DNA of 64,000 nucleotides from positions 558,001 through 622,000 of the forward strand of contig NZ_WSRW01000001.1 of the NCBI RefSeq assembly GCF_009770985.1, written 5' to 3'. The notes below the pieces were generated by a model, which saw only the letters and a program-made list of their open reading frames with translations, made no database searches and had not been told where the DNA came from. Position numbers and translations under genes: made by a program. Source of the stretch: Mucilaginibacter lacusdianchii. GTDB lineage: Bacteria; Bacteroidota; Bacteroidia; Sphingobacteriales; Sphingobacteriaceae. Positions 1-9,379 of the stretch are shown in pieces. The first letter of the stretch is position 1. Every line of letters starts with the position of its first letter.

Positions 1-16
1 CAAATAATTCTTCCAT
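1..16 (-). CDS. atpF: ATP synthase F0 subunit b, first codons only (partial)
   Basis: An ATG on the minus strand at 16-14 opens a frame reading M-E-E-L-F before the window ends. It lies directly downstream of atpE on the same strand, where Bacteroidota operons normally carry atpF, the peripheral-stalk b subunit. Only five codons are visible, so the call rests on position, not on sequence. Confidence 0.55.
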
Positions 17-104
17 CTTTTATTTAAATTCTTCTATTACACTATTTAACAACAGATCTCAAACCGTTTTAACCGGATAGAAATCTTTAGCGAGATTACA
101 TTTT

Positions 105-143
105 AAAACCTTACCTGCCGCCAACCGCTGCAAGTAAGGTTTT
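105..143 (-). promoter_or_regulatory. Hairpin between atpE and atpF
   Basis: A perfect 10-bp inverted repeat (AAAACCTTAC at 105-114, GTAAGGTTTT at 134-143) encloses 19 nt that extend the stem by three more pairs (TGC/GCA) after one mismatch. It starts about 20 nt after the atpE stop codon in the direction of transcription. On the minus strand it ends in TTTT followed by AAAATG, so it is a weak terminator at best. It could be an attenuator or a 3' stabiliser that raises atpE mRNA over the downstream genes, fitting the high copy number of subunit c. Function is inferred. Confidence 0.55.
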
Positions 144-164
144 AGATTTTTTGAGTAGGTAAAA

Positions 165-383
<219 letters not shown>

Positions 384-418
384 TTAAAAGTTAAATATAG
401 TGTATAATTATTTTAAAA

Positions 419-1498
419 TTAATGATGATGTTCTTCAACGGCAGTACCAATAAACAATGCAGTAAGCATGGTAAAGATAAACGCCTGTAAGAATGCCACC
501 AAAAGCTCCAGCACGTCCATAAACAATACGAATGGAACCGATACCAGAGATACCCACATTGATTTGAATATAAAAATCAGGGCAATTAAGCTTAACACGA
601 TAATGTGACCGGCCGAGATGTTGGCATACAAACGAATCATCAAGGCAAACGGACGAGATATCACACCGATTAACTCCACCGGGATCATGATTGGATATAA
701 CCAAACCGGTACAGGCGGCATAAAGATGTGTTTCCAGTAATACTTGTTGGCGCTAAAGTTAACCACCAGCATTACGATAAACGATAACACAAAAGTCATC
801 AGGATATTACCCGTAACGTTAGCACCTCCCGGAAATAATGGAATTAAACCTAACAGGTTGTTCACCCAGATAAAGAAGAAAATGGTTAACAAAATAGGCA
901 TATAGCGCTCATAGCGATAACCAATATTTGGGCGGGCAATTTCATCACGCACAAACATAATAACCGGCTCAATGAATGACTGCAAACCTTTTGGCGCTTT
1001 ACCTGCACGCTTGCGGTAAGCTGCAGCAACGCTAAAGAATATAATCAGTAGTATAATACCGGCAATCCACAAAGCCACTACGTTTTTAGTGATTGAGAAA
1101 TCGTAGATATGTTTTGAAGCTTCTTTATCCACTTCGCCACCTGCATTTACTACGCGAATTTTATCTTCAACCAGTTTGTAAGTATAATACTTACCTTGAT
1201 GAGCTTCAGTACCATGATGAAATTCAGAAGCCGAAAACATTTCCATGCCTTTATCGGTAAATAGAATAACCGGAAGTGGAATAGATGTTTCGCCACCTAC
1301 ATGCCAATAATGCGAGTCGCCGATGTGCTCCAAAATTGCAGTGGTTGGATTAAAGGCTTCCTGTTCTGCATTTTTGGCCTCTGTAGTGCCATTTTCGCCT
1401 TGTATAGCAAAAGTTTTACACGTGGTTAGTGTAAAAAAAACACCTAAAATTACGCTGAGTAAAGTTTTTTTTGAGTTCAAAATGTGCCTAAAATCCAT
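419..1498 (-). CDS. atpB: ATP synthase F0 subunit a
   Basis: Subunit a is the stator channel that passes protons to the c ring. The C-terminal part carries the family core, with the essential arginine as Arg289 in the stretch IRLYAN and several membrane helices between about 140 and 352. At 359 residues it is about 90 longer than E. coli AtpB. The extra N-terminus has a signal-like hydrophobic segment (about 12-32) and a roughly 110-residue hydrophilic domain that should face the periplasm, as I recall from other Bacteroidota AtpB proteins. The C-terminus ends in three histidines. It starts 14 bp after the AtpI-like gene, consistent with one operon. Confidence 0.96.
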   Translation of the reverse strand: MDFRHILNSKKTLLSVILGVFFTLTTCKTFAIQGENGTTEAKNAEQEAFNPTTAILEHIGDSHYWHVGGETSIPLPVILFTDKGMEMFSASEFHHGTEAHQGKYYTYKLVEDKIRVVNAGGEVDKEASKHIYDFSITKNVVALWIAGIILLIIFFSVAAAYRKRAGKAPKGLQSFIEPVIMFVRDEIARPNIGYRYERYMPILLTIFFFIWVNNLLGLIPLFPGGANVTGNILMTFVLSFIVMLVVNFSANKYYWKHIFMPPVPVWLYPIMIPVELIGVISRPFALMIRLYANISAGHIIVLSLIALIFIFKSMWVSLVSVPFVLFMDVLELLVAFLQAFIFTMLTALFIGTAVEEHHH

Positions 1499-1512
1499 TA
1501 ATTGCGAGATTT

Positions 1513-1893
1513 TTACTTTTTATTTTGGACGCGCAAGTTAGTCAATAAACTGTAAACTTCAAAGGCAGTATACAAGAAATAAAGATAAAAAAAGTTGAGC
1601 ACAAATATGATGTCATTTACCTTGAATTTGTACAAATAAATAAGCGCAAAAAACATGCATAAAAGCAGCTTTAAAGTGGTTCCGCCTAAAAATATCTGTC
1701 CGCCTAAACTACCGTTGCGTTGCTGACCATAAATTACACCCAGACAGAGCAGAAAGGTTAATGAAGAAAAAAACTGGAACATCAGCCAAAAATGAGGTAA
1801 CAGCAAGTGGGTATATCCGGTAAAGTTTAGAAGCGCCGGTGGTAAAGCAATAGCTACTGTAACTACGCCAAACCCAATAAAAAAGCGTTTCAA
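1513..1893 (-). CDS. Small four-helix membrane protein in the AtpI position
   Basis: This 126-residue protein has about four hydrophobic segments and no recognised motif. It sits between the AtpZ-like gene and atpB, where many ATP synthase operons encode AtpI, a membrane protein that assists assembly of the c ring or Mg2+ supply. The function is inferred from position and topology only. The start is a TTG (1893-1891) that overlaps the TGA stop of the AtpZ-like gene (TTGA), which suggests translational coupling; no in-frame ATG lies near the N-terminus. Confidence 0.7.
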   Translation of the reverse strand: MKRFFIGFGVVTVAIALPPALLNFTGYTHLLLPHFWLMFQFFSSLTFLLCLGVIYGQQRNGSLGGQIFLGGTTLKLLLCMFFALIYLYKFKVNDIIFVLNFFYLYFLYTAFEVYSLLTNLRVQNKK

Positions 1894-2087
1894 CTTTTTA
1901 ATGATTTAACAACCAGATATAACGAGGCAAAAACACCAAATAATGATAACAAAGCAGTAACCCATTGCGTAGTATGCCCGGCGCGCTTATCTATCTCATA
2001 ACCGATAAAGGTAAGTACCCCGATGATGAAAATCATTTGAAAAGCGATGCCTGTATACTTTATATAGTCGTTAGCCGGTTTGTTCAT
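1890..2087 (-). CDS. AtpZ/AtpI-family protein
   Basis: A 65-residue protein with two membrane segments, beginning MNKPANDYIKYTG and carrying a GYEIDKRAG turn between the helices, as in AtpZ/AtpI-family proteins encoded first in ATP synthase operons. These are thought to help ion supply or assembly of F0. The ATG at 2087 is preferred over a longer non-ATG reading: it has an AGGAACAGG-like purine stretch 8-15 nt upstream, and the family starts close to the first helix. It opens the atp operon, behind a TAAATTTG box at 2124-2131. Confidence 0.82.
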   Translation of the reverse strand: MNKPANDYIKYTGIAFQMIFIIGVLTFIGYEIDKRAGHTTQWVTALLSLFGVFASLYLVVKSLKS

Positions 2088-2123
2088 GTATTCGACCTGT
2101 TCCTGCAATAAATAATTCACCGG

Positions 2124-2131
2124 CAAATTTA
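2124..2131 (-). promoter_or_regulatory. Putative promoter of the atp operon (-7 box)
   Basis: On the minus strand this reads TAAATTTG, an exact match to the Bacteroidota -7 consensus TAnnTTTG. It lies 36 bp upstream of the first atp start codon, in the divergent gap with the porW-like gene. Confidence 0.6.
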
Positions 2132-2135
2132 TTAA

Positions 2136-5012
2136 ATGCGTTGCATAGTATTTAGTAAATTAGCCAATGCTTTTTGTTTAATTAAATTGAGCTTGAACTA
2201 TTTTTTAAAATCTGCCAAACTTCAATCATTAGTACTGCTGCTTTTGCTGGCTGGCTGCTCACTCGAAAAAAAGAGTGCCGTTAACCGTGGCCTGCAAAAT
2301 TTAACGGCCAAGTATAATATTTTGTTTAATGCTGATGAATTGTTGCAACAAAAGCAAGATAGCTACGCTGCTTCCTTTATAGATGCGTACGACCAAATAT
2401 TACCCGTCTATCAGGATACAGCCTCGCACATTGCCAACACGTCTGATAAGGAACTGGATGCCGTTGTGGCAAAAGCCAACAATATCATCAGTATTAAAGA
2501 ACAAAGCCATTACATAGGCGACGCTTACCTATTACTTGGCAAGGCAGCTCATTTAAACGCTAATTATTATAATGCAGTAGAGTTCTTTAACTACGTTACC
2601 CGCTCCTACCACAGTGAACACGATTTGGTTCAAGAAGCGCGTGCATGGCAAGTACGGTCGTTACTTTACTTAAATCAGCTGCCACTTGCCAAATCTATTT
2701 TAGATAGCGCTTTGCTCGACATCAACCCGAAAAGCAATCAAGCCGATGATGTTTATGCAGCAGGTTTGCAATACCATATCAATACCCGCCAATATACTGA
2801 GGCTGAGGAAATGGCTACCCAAGCTATTGCACACAGTTCTAATAAACAACAACGCCTGCGGTGGACGTTTATATTGGCACAGTTGCAGGAATTGAACCGC
2901 AAACCGGTTGATGCTTATGACAGTTATACACGCGTGGTAAAAAGCAATGCACCGTTTGTGCTGGCTTTTAATGCCGATTTAAACCGCATCCGCCTGGAAG
3001 ATAACCGCAATGGCGCCCAGTTAAGCCGGACCGACCGCCTAAAACGTTTGCTTCGCAACCAGAACAATGAGGATTTTACCGACCAGATTTATTATCAACT
3101 GGCCGAGTTAGCCTTAAGCGACAATCATTTAGATGAAGCCATTAAAAATTATAAGCTTTCGGTTAAATACAGTCAAAAAAATCAAACACAAAAAGGCTTA
3201 AGCTATTTACGACTAGCTGATATTAGTTTTAAAAATCAAGGCGACTATGTAACGGCTAAACTTTACTATGATAGCACGCTGCTGAATTTGCCGCCAAATT
3301 ATCCCGGTTATCAAACCATCCGCAGAAAGGCAGACAATCTGCAACTCCTGGCCGATCGTTTGCAAATCATCTCGCGCGAGGATACCTTACAGGCTTTGGC
3401 TAAGCTTGATGAGCCTACACGGGCCCGCCGCGTTCAAGAAATAACCAGCAGGCAGATGATTCAACAAACTGTTGCTGCACCGGTTAGCAATCCATTTACT
3501 AATGCCGATAACACGGTAGCACAAGGCGGCCCTGCTGACAATAACTCCTTTTATTTTTATAATACCTCTGCCGTTAGTCAGGGTTTTACTGATTTTAAAC
3601 GCCGTTGGGGTAACCGTAAACTGGAAGATAACTGGCGACGCAGCGACCGTTATAATAGCGATATTGCCGTTAATGCGGTAAACTCTACCCAAGGCGTTGA
3701 CCCAAGTATTGTTCCGGGCACCCTGCAAAAAAGCACAGCCGACGTGGCCGCATCTGGTTACCGTCAGGATTTACTGCAAAACATTCCGCTCACACCACAG
3801 CAATTGGCACAGTCAAACACACGTATCTATAATGCTTATGTTGACATTGCTAATTTTTACCGTGATATACTGGATGACAAACCCGAGGCTATCCGCATTT
3901 ATGAGTTGCTGATTAGCCGTTTCCCGGATGATCCTAACTTAGTGGCCAATTATTATAATTTGTACCGTTTGTACAGTGGTATTAACCAGGCTAAATCAGA
4001 TGAGTACAAAAATCTGATTCTAAGCAAATTTGGCAACACCACTTTTGCTAAGGTCATTAATGACCCGGATTATGCCCAAAGATTAAACGACAGGGATGCC
4101 GAGTTAAACGCATTTTACAACCAGATTTATGATTTGTATACACACCGCGAGTACCCGCAGGTAATTGCCCGCGCCGATGAGCTGCTGGTGCAATATCCAG
4201 ACACTAAATTATCACCGCAGATAGCTTACTTGCGTACATTAGCATCCGGCCATCAGGAAAAAGTGCAGCCTTTCCGCAGCGAACTGGTTCAAATAACCAG
4301 CCGCTACCCTGACGACCGCCTGATTACCCCATTGATACAACAACACTTGGCTTACATTGACGCCAACCAAGCCGAAATGGCTTCCCGCCCGGTAGCACTG
4401 GTAGATACTGACCCAGACGCGATAGCATTTATACCGGCACCGGTAATGCAGCAAAACGTAGCAGTAACGCGTCCGACAGTGAAACAGCAGCAACCGGCAA
4501 CACAGCCAGCGGTAAAGCCAACTGTACCAACAGCGCCCCCAGTTACTGTACCTAAGGTAATGCCGCCAGTAACACAACCTGTTACACCGCCGGTAAGTAC
4601 TGCTCCGGTGGCAAAGGCTGCACCTAAACCAGCGCCCGAGCCGCCATCAATATTTAATAAGCGCGATAGTAGTCGTTACTATTTTGTGATTAATGTAACT
4701 AGCGGCAGCACTAATTTATCATCATCGCGTTTTGGCGTGGGGCAGTTTAACCGTACCAATTATCAGGGTGTGCAAGTCAGTCACCAGTTAAAACCTGTGG
4801 GTGATGATAATCAGTTGATATACGTGGGTCGGTTTAGCAGTTTGGATGATGTGAAGAACTATGCACGCGGCATTGTACCACTTTTACCACAAATCATGAA
4901 GGTTTCGGCCGATAAATACAGCTTTTTTATCATCACTCAAGAAAATCTGGATAAATTAGCCGACCGAAAATTACTGGATAGTTATACAGACTATTATCAG
5001 AAAAATTATTAG
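2136..5012 (+). CDS. porW: PorW/SprE-like TPR lipoprotein of the type IX secretion system
   Basis: A large predicted lipoprotein. A hydrophobic segment ends in the lipobox LLAGC (Cys41 from the ATG at 2136; Cys22 if the in-frame TTG at 2193 is used, which gives a more normal signal peptide). The mature N-terminus (KKSAVNRGLQNLTAKYNILFN) resembles SprE/PorW. Helical TPR-like repeats fill most of the protein, and TPR units recur near residues 130-340 and 570-640. A Pro/Gln/Val-rich low-complexity linker covers about 768-840, followed by a compact C-terminal domain with a YYFVINV strand. PorW/SprE is an outer-membrane-associated T9SS component needed for secretion and gliding in relatives. gldKLMN lies about 4 kb further on. 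The PBP gene follows after 3 bp, so they are probably co-transcribed. Confidence 0.82.
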   Translation: MRCIVFSKLANAFCLIKLSLNYFLKSAKLQSLVLLLLLAGCSLEKKSAVNRGLQNLTAKYNILFNADELLQQKQDSYAASFIDAYDQILPVYQDTASHIANTSDKELDAVVAKANNIISIKEQSHYIGDAYLLLGKAAHLNANYYNAVEFFNYVTRSYHSEHDLVQEARAWQVRSLLYLNQLPLAKSILDSALLDINPKSNQADDVYAAGLQYHINTRQYTEAEEMATQAIAHSSNKQQRLRWTFILAQLQELNRKPVDAYDSYTRVVKSNAPFVLAFNADLNRIRLEDNRNGAQLSRTDRLKRLLRNQNNEDFTDQIYYQLAELALSDNHLDEAIKNYKLSVKYSQKNQTQKGLSYLRLADISFKNQGDYVTAKLYYDSTLLNLPPNYPGYQTIRRKADNLQLLADRLQIISREDTLQALAKLDEPTRARRVQEITSRQMIQQTVAAPVSNPFTNADNTVAQGGPADNNSFYFYNTSAVSQGFTDFKRRWGNRKLEDNWRRSDRYNSDIAVNAVNSTQGVDPSIVPGTLQKSTADVAASGYRQDLLQNIPLTPQQLAQSNTRIYNAYVDIANFYRDILDDKPEAIRIYELLISRFPDDPNLVANYYNLYRLYSGINQAKSDEYKNLILSKFGNTTFAKVINDPDYAQRLNDRDAELNAFYNQIYDLYTHREYPQVIARADELLVQYPDTKLSPQIAYLRTLASGHQEKVQPFRSELVQITSRYPDDRLITPLIQQHLAYIDANQAEMASRPVALVDTDPDAIAFIPAPVMQQNVAVTRPTVKQQQPATQPAVKPTVPTAPPVTVPKVMPPVTQPVTPPVSTAPVAKAAPKPAPEPPSIFNKRDSSRYYFVINVTSGSTNLSSSRFGVGQFNRTNYQGVQVSHQLKPVGDDNQLIYVGRFSSLDDVKNYARGIVPLLPQIMKVSADKYSFFIITQENLDKLADRKLLDSYTDYYQKNY

Positions 5013-5015
5013 AAC

Positions 5016-7256
5016 ATGATTGTAAAACTCAGACCTGAAGAAATACGCCGTTACAATTTCACTTTGTGGAAGATTGTAATTGGCTGCTTTACCTTCTTTA
5101 TATTAATGATGGTGCTGGTTGCCTTTGGTATTTTTGGCGATTTGCCGTCATACCGCGACCTGGAAAACCCTAAAAGTAATCAGGCATCCGAAATTTTATC
5201 GTCCGATAAGCATGTGCTGGGCACCTACTATGTACAAAACCGGTCTAACGTTAATTACAACGAGATATCCCCTAACGTAGTTAACGCCCTGATTGCTACT
5301 GAGGATAACCGCTTTATGGATCACTCGGGTATTGATTTTGGTCGTACCTTTACTATCATCTTTTACAACCTGATTGGTAAAAAGCAAGGTGGCAGTACCA
5401 TTACCCAGCAGCTGGCGCTTAACCTTTTCTCGGAACGTTCGCACAATGTTTTTAAGCGTATCACGCAAAAGCTGCAGGAGTGGATTATCTCAGTTAACCT
5501 GGAGCGCCGTTATACCAAAGAAGAAATCATCACCATGTATTTAAATACGGTTGACTTTGGTGCATATAACACTTTCGGTATTAAATCGGCCGCGCGTACC
5601 TATTTTAATACCACGCCCGATAAGCTGACAGCCGATCAAGCCGCTATGCTGGTAGGTATGGTAAACGGTCCGGGTATATACAACCCCATTCGCCACCCGG
5701 ATAAATCGCTGGGGCGACGAAATTTTGTACTGCGCCGTATGGCCGAAGAAGGTATGCTGAGCGACGGACAAGCTGAAGAGTTCAAACAAAAACCGCTGGG
5801 TTTACACTTTAGCCCTACCGACCATAACGAAGGTTTGGCTACCTATTTCCGTTCGGTGTTACGCAAGGATGTTCAGCGCGTTTTAGACGATCCATCATTA
5901 CATAAAGCAGACGGAACTCCTTACGATATTGACCGCGATGGCTTAAAAATATATACCACCATTAACAATACCATGCAGCAGTATGCTGAAGATGCGCAAC
6001 AAACCTACATGCGCGACTTACAGCAGCAATTTAACCAGCACTGGCGCGGCCGTAGCTTATGGAAAAGCATTCCTAATTTTAAACAGTTGTTAGATCAGGG
6101 CATGAAACGGTCTGACCGTTACCGCTCGTTAAAACTGCAAGGCAAATCGGACGAGGAAATTACCGAAGACTTTAATACGCCGGCTAGTATGAACCTGTTT
6201 ACCTGGCATGGTAATATTGACACCACCATGAAGCCTGTTGACTCAATTGTGTACTGCAAAATGCTACTGCGCAATGCGTTGATGAGTATGGACCCTACTA
6301 CTGGCTATGTAAAGGCTTGGGTAGGCGGTATCAATTTTGAGCATTTCAAGTACGATCAGGTAAAAATGGGTAACCGCCAGGTGGGTTCAACCGCCAAGCC
6401 GTTTACTTACGCAGTGGCTATTCAGGATGCGGCATTTTCGCCTTGTATGCAGGTAAACAATGTACCGGATACTATTTACGGCTATGGCAAACCATGGTGC
6501 CCGCGGTCTGATCCATCTGAAACTGTACAAGGATCTATTACTTTACGTAAGGCCCTGGCCCGTTCACAAAACTGGGTAACGGCACACGTGATGAAAGAAG
6601 TAACCCCTATACCCGTTCAGCAATTAATTAAAAAGATGGGTATTACCAGCGATGTACCGGCTTACCCATCCATCTGCTTAGGCACATTCAACGCCTCGGT
6701 ATATGACATGACCGGTGCTTACGGTGCATTTGCTAATCACGGTCTGTGGACCGAACCGATCTACATGCTGCGCATCGAAGACAAGAACGGCAACTTATTA
6801 TATGAACGCAAACCACGCGTAGTGCAGGCCTTAAATGAACAGGCCGCCTATGTAATGACTTATATGTTAAAAGGCGTGGTTGATGAAGGTACAGGCTGGC
6901 GCTTACGTGCCAAGTACGGACTGCGCAACCCAATAGGTGGCAAAACCGGTACCACCAACGATAACTCGGACGGTTGGTTTATTGGCATAACACCTTACCT
7001 GGTTACCGGTGTATGGACGGGTTGTGAAGACCGGGCGCTGCACTTCCGCTCTACCCGTTTAGGCGAAGGTGCCAATACGGCTTTACCTATTTTTGCGCTG
7101 TACATGAAAAAGATTTATGCCAACCAATCTTTAGGCATTAAACCCGGGGTAGATTTTGATCCGCCTAAAAATGGGGTAAATATTCAATTGGATTGTAACG
7201 CTTATAGCCAGCAGCAGCAAGCTACTACAGAAGTGGATAACAAATTGGGCTTTTAA
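5016..7256 (+). CDS. Class A penicillin-binding protein (PBP1A-type)
   Basis: A bifunctional peptidoglycan synthase anchored by one N-terminal helix (about 18-42), with both catalytic domains in the periplasm. The GT51 glycosyltransferase has EDNRF with catalytic Glu96 and the GGSTITQQ motif at 125-132. The transpeptidase has SxxK as S458-T-A-K461, SxN as S517-Q-N519, and KTGT at 643-646. All active-site motifs are intact, and the 746-residue length is usual for Bacteroidota PBP1A. It starts 3 bp after the porW-like gene. Which PBP1 paralogue it is cannot be decided from this window. Confidence 0.95.
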   Translation: MIVKLRPEEIRRYNFTLWKIVIGCFTFFILMMVLVAFGIFGDLPSYRDLENPKSNQASEILSSDKHVLGTYYVQNRSNVNYNEISPNVVNALIATEDNRFMDHSGIDFGRTFTIIFYNLIGKKQGGSTITQQLALNLFSERSHNVFKRITQKLQEWIISVNLERRYTKEEIITMYLNTVDFGAYNTFGIKSAARTYFNTTPDKLTADQAAMLVGMVNGPGIYNPIRHPDKSLGRRNFVLRRMAEEGMLSDGQAEEFKQKPLGLHFSPTDHNEGLATYFRSVLRKDVQRVLDDPSLHKADGTPYDIDRDGLKIYTTINNTMQQYAEDAQQTYMRDLQQQFNQHWRGRSLWKSIPNFKQLLDQGMKRSDRYRSLKLQGKSDEEITEDFNTPASMNLFTWHGNIDTTMKPVDSIVYCKMLLRNALMSMDPTTGYVKAWVGGINFEHFKYDQVKMGNRQVGSTAKPFTYAVAIQDAAFSPCMQVNNVPDTIYGYGKPWCPRSDPSETVQGSITLRKALARSQNWVTAHVMKEVTPIPVQQLIKKMGITSDVPAYPSICLGTFNASVYDMTGAYGAFANHGLWTEPIYMLRIEDKNGNLLYERKPRVVQALNEQAAYVMTYMLKGVVDEGTGWRLRAKYGLRNPIGGKTGTTNDNSDGWFIGITPYLVTGVWTGCEDRALHFRSTRLGEGANTALPIFALYMKKIYANQSLGIKPGVDFDPPKNGVNIQLDCNAYSQQQQATTEVDNKLGF

Positions 7257-7396
7257 GATAGAGCCAGAAACCAAGAAGCAAGATCCAAGACGAGTATTGC
7301 TTATAGCTTCTTCGAATAATCATCTTACTGTTAATGAAAACATTATTAACAAATGTTGATTATTTGATAAGCGAAGGAATGATTTGTGAGACGGCG

Positions 7397-7444
7397 ATGT
7401 CGGGTACTTAATTTCGATTACTTTCGTTATTAGGTACCCGACAT
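7397..7444. promoter_or_regulatory. Long hairpin upstream of uvrC
   Basis: Arms of 16 nt (7397-7412 and 7429-7444; ATGTCGGGTAC in the left arm, GTACCCGACAT in the right) pair fully apart from one G-U wobble, around a 16-nt loop. No T-tract follows. It ends 39 bp before uvrC. It may terminate PBP transcripts inefficiently, be an operator, or be a solitary palindromic repeat. Upstream (7328-7375) there is a second, weaker set of inverted repeats. Confidence 0.5.
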
Positions 7445-7483
7445 TTATTATTTATTCCCTTTTATGGGACGGAGGGAAACAAC

Positions 7484-9295
7484 ATGTTCGATTACCGAGA
7501 AGCATTAAAAAAAATACCACATAAGCCCGGTGTATACCAATACTGGGATGATAGCAATGAACTGATATATATTGGTAAGGCAAAAGATTTGCGCAACCGG
7601 GTATCATCATACTTTGTAAAAGACCATCAGGTAAGTTCTAAAACCAAAGTATTGGTATCTAAAATACGCAACATCACCTTTACCATTGTGGATACCGAGG
7701 TAGATGCCTGGCTGCTGGAAAACAGTCTGATTAAGAAGCACAAGCCTAAGTACAATGTATTGTTAAAAGATGATAAGACCTACCCTTGGATTATCATCAA
7801 AAACGAACGCTTTCCACGCATATTTTGGACACGTAATATTGTACGCGATGGTTCTAAATATTTAGGCCCCTACCCTTCAGTAAGCATGATGCATACGATT
7901 TTGGGTGTTATCCGTGAAACATATGCTTTACGTACCTGCAACCTGGCTTTAACGCCCGAAAACATTAATGCTGGTAAGTTTAAAGTATGCCTGGAGTACC
8001 AGCTAGGCAACTGCAAAGGCCCTTGCCAGAATTATCAGGCAGAAGATGACTACAACCGCAACATCAGCGAGATACAAGATATTCTGAATGGTAAAATCAG
8101 CAATGTACTACGCAACCTGAAAACGGATATGGAAGGCGCCGCTTCTGATTTGGATTTTGAGCTGGCTCACCGTTTAAAACGCAAGTACGATTTGCTGGAG
8201 AATTACCAAAGCAAATCAACGGTAGTGAGTTCGTCTATTACCGATGTGGATGTATTCAGCATCGCATCTGAAGAGAAATACGCCTTTGTGAACTTTTTGA
8301 AGGTAATGAACGGTACCATCATCCAAACGCAGACCATTGAGCTGAAAAAGAAATTGGATGAAACGGATGCCGAGTTATTATCATTAGCCATATCTGAATT
8401 TAGAAGCCGGTATAGCAGCCAATCAAAAGAAATCATTGTTCCTTTTGAAATCGAATTAGAAGATAACAACATTAAGTTTACCGTACCTAAATTAGGTGAA
8501 AAGAAAAAATTGCTCGATTTATCGTACAAGAATGTGCAGTTCTTTAAGCGTGAGAAAATTGATCAGTACGAGAAGCTAAACCCTGAAGTAAAATCGGAAC
8601 GTTTGCTTACGCAGATGATGAAAGATTTGCGCATGAACCAGTTACCACGGCATATTGAGTGTTTTGATAACTCTAACTTCCAGGGCAAGTACCCAGTATC
8701 GGCCATTGTGGTATTCAAAGATGCTAAACCATCCAAACGCGATTACCGCTTTTTTAACGTAAAAACGGTTGAAGGACCTAACGACTTTGCCACCATGGAA
8801 GAAGCCGTTTTTCGCCGCTACCGTCGTTTGCTTGATGAAGGGATTGAGCTACCCCAACTGGTAGTGATTGATGGTGGTAAAGGCCAATTAGGTGCTGCAT
8901 TAAAAAGCCTGAAGCTACTGGGTATTGAAAAGCAAATGACTGTTATTGGCATTGCCAAACGGTTAGAGGAGCTCTATTATCCCGGCGATCAGTACCCATT
9001 ATATTTGGATAAGAAATCAGAAACATTAAAAATTATTCAGCAACTGCGTGATGAGGCGCACCGCTTCGGTATTACTGCCCACCGTAAAAAGCGTGATAAA
9101 GGCACACTGGCTACGGAGCTGGAACTGGTTCGTGGCATTGGCCGCTTATCAGCCGAAAAGTTATTGAAGTATTTCAAATCGGTGAAAAAGATCCGCGAAG
9201 CTAGTTTAGAAGAATTACAGGAGGTCGTAAATTTAAAACAGGCGCAGGCAGTAAACGACTACTTTAAAGCCAATCAGCCTGCAACCACCACTTAA
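7484..9295 (+). CDS. uvrC: Excinuclease ABC subunit C
   Basis: UvrC makes the two DNA incisions on either side of a lesion in nucleotide excision repair, after UvrA/UvrB recognition. The order of domains is complete: an N-terminal GIY-YIG nuclease (GVYQYWDD...IYIGK, about 16-34), a cysteine-containing middle region, a UVR motif region around 200-235 that contacts UvrB, the RNase-H-like nuclease (about 380-540, with IECFDNSN and VVIDGGKGQL), and C-terminal helix-hairpin-helix motifs (LVRGIGRLSAEKL). Length 603 is typical. The start has an unusually good Shine-Dalgarno for this phylum (GGAGGG, about 8 nt before ATG). A terminator follows 32 bp after the stop. Confidence 0.97.
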   Translation: MFDYREALKKIPHKPGVYQYWDDSNELIYIGKAKDLRNRVSSYFVKDHQVSSKTKVLVSKIRNITFTIVDTEVDAWLLENSLIKKHKPKYNVLLKDDKTYPWIIIKNERFPRIFWTRNIVRDGSKYLGPYPSVSMMHTILGVIRETYALRTCNLALTPENINAGKFKVCLEYQLGNCKGPCQNYQAEDDYNRNISEIQDILNGKISNVLRNLKTDMEGAASDLDFELAHRLKRKYDLLENYQSKSTVVSSSITDVDVFSIASEEKYAFVNFLKVMNGTIIQTQTIELKKKLDETDAELLSLAISEFRSRYSSQSKEIIVPFEIELEDNNIKFTVPKLGEKKKLLDLSYKNVQFFKREKIDQYEKLNPEVKSERLLTQMMKDLRMNQLPRHIECFDNSNFQGKYPVSAIVVFKDAKPSKRDYRFFNVKTVEGPNDFATMEEAVFRRYRRLLDEGIELPQLVVIDGGKGQLGAALKSLKLLGIEKQMTVIGIAKRLEELYYPGDQYPLYLDKKSETLKIIQQLRDEAHRFGITAHRKKRDKGTLATELELVRGIGRLSAEKLLKYFKSVKKIREASLEELQEVVNLKQAQAVNDYFKANQPATTT

Positions 9296-9327
9296 TTTGA
9301 TTAGTTATTTTAAATTTAAACAACAAA

Positions 9328-9358
9328 AAAGGCCTTATGCAAATTGCATAAGGCCTTT
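9328..9358. terminator. Bidirectional intrinsic terminator between uvrC and gldN
   Basis: A perfect 14-bp stem (AAAGGCCTTATGCA / TGCATAAGGCCTTT) around a 3-nt loop, with A-rich sequence before it and T-rich sequence after it. It separates the convergent uvrC and gldN genes and can serve both. Confidence 0.9.
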
Positions 9359-9379
9359 ATATTTTTAGAGCTACTTAGC

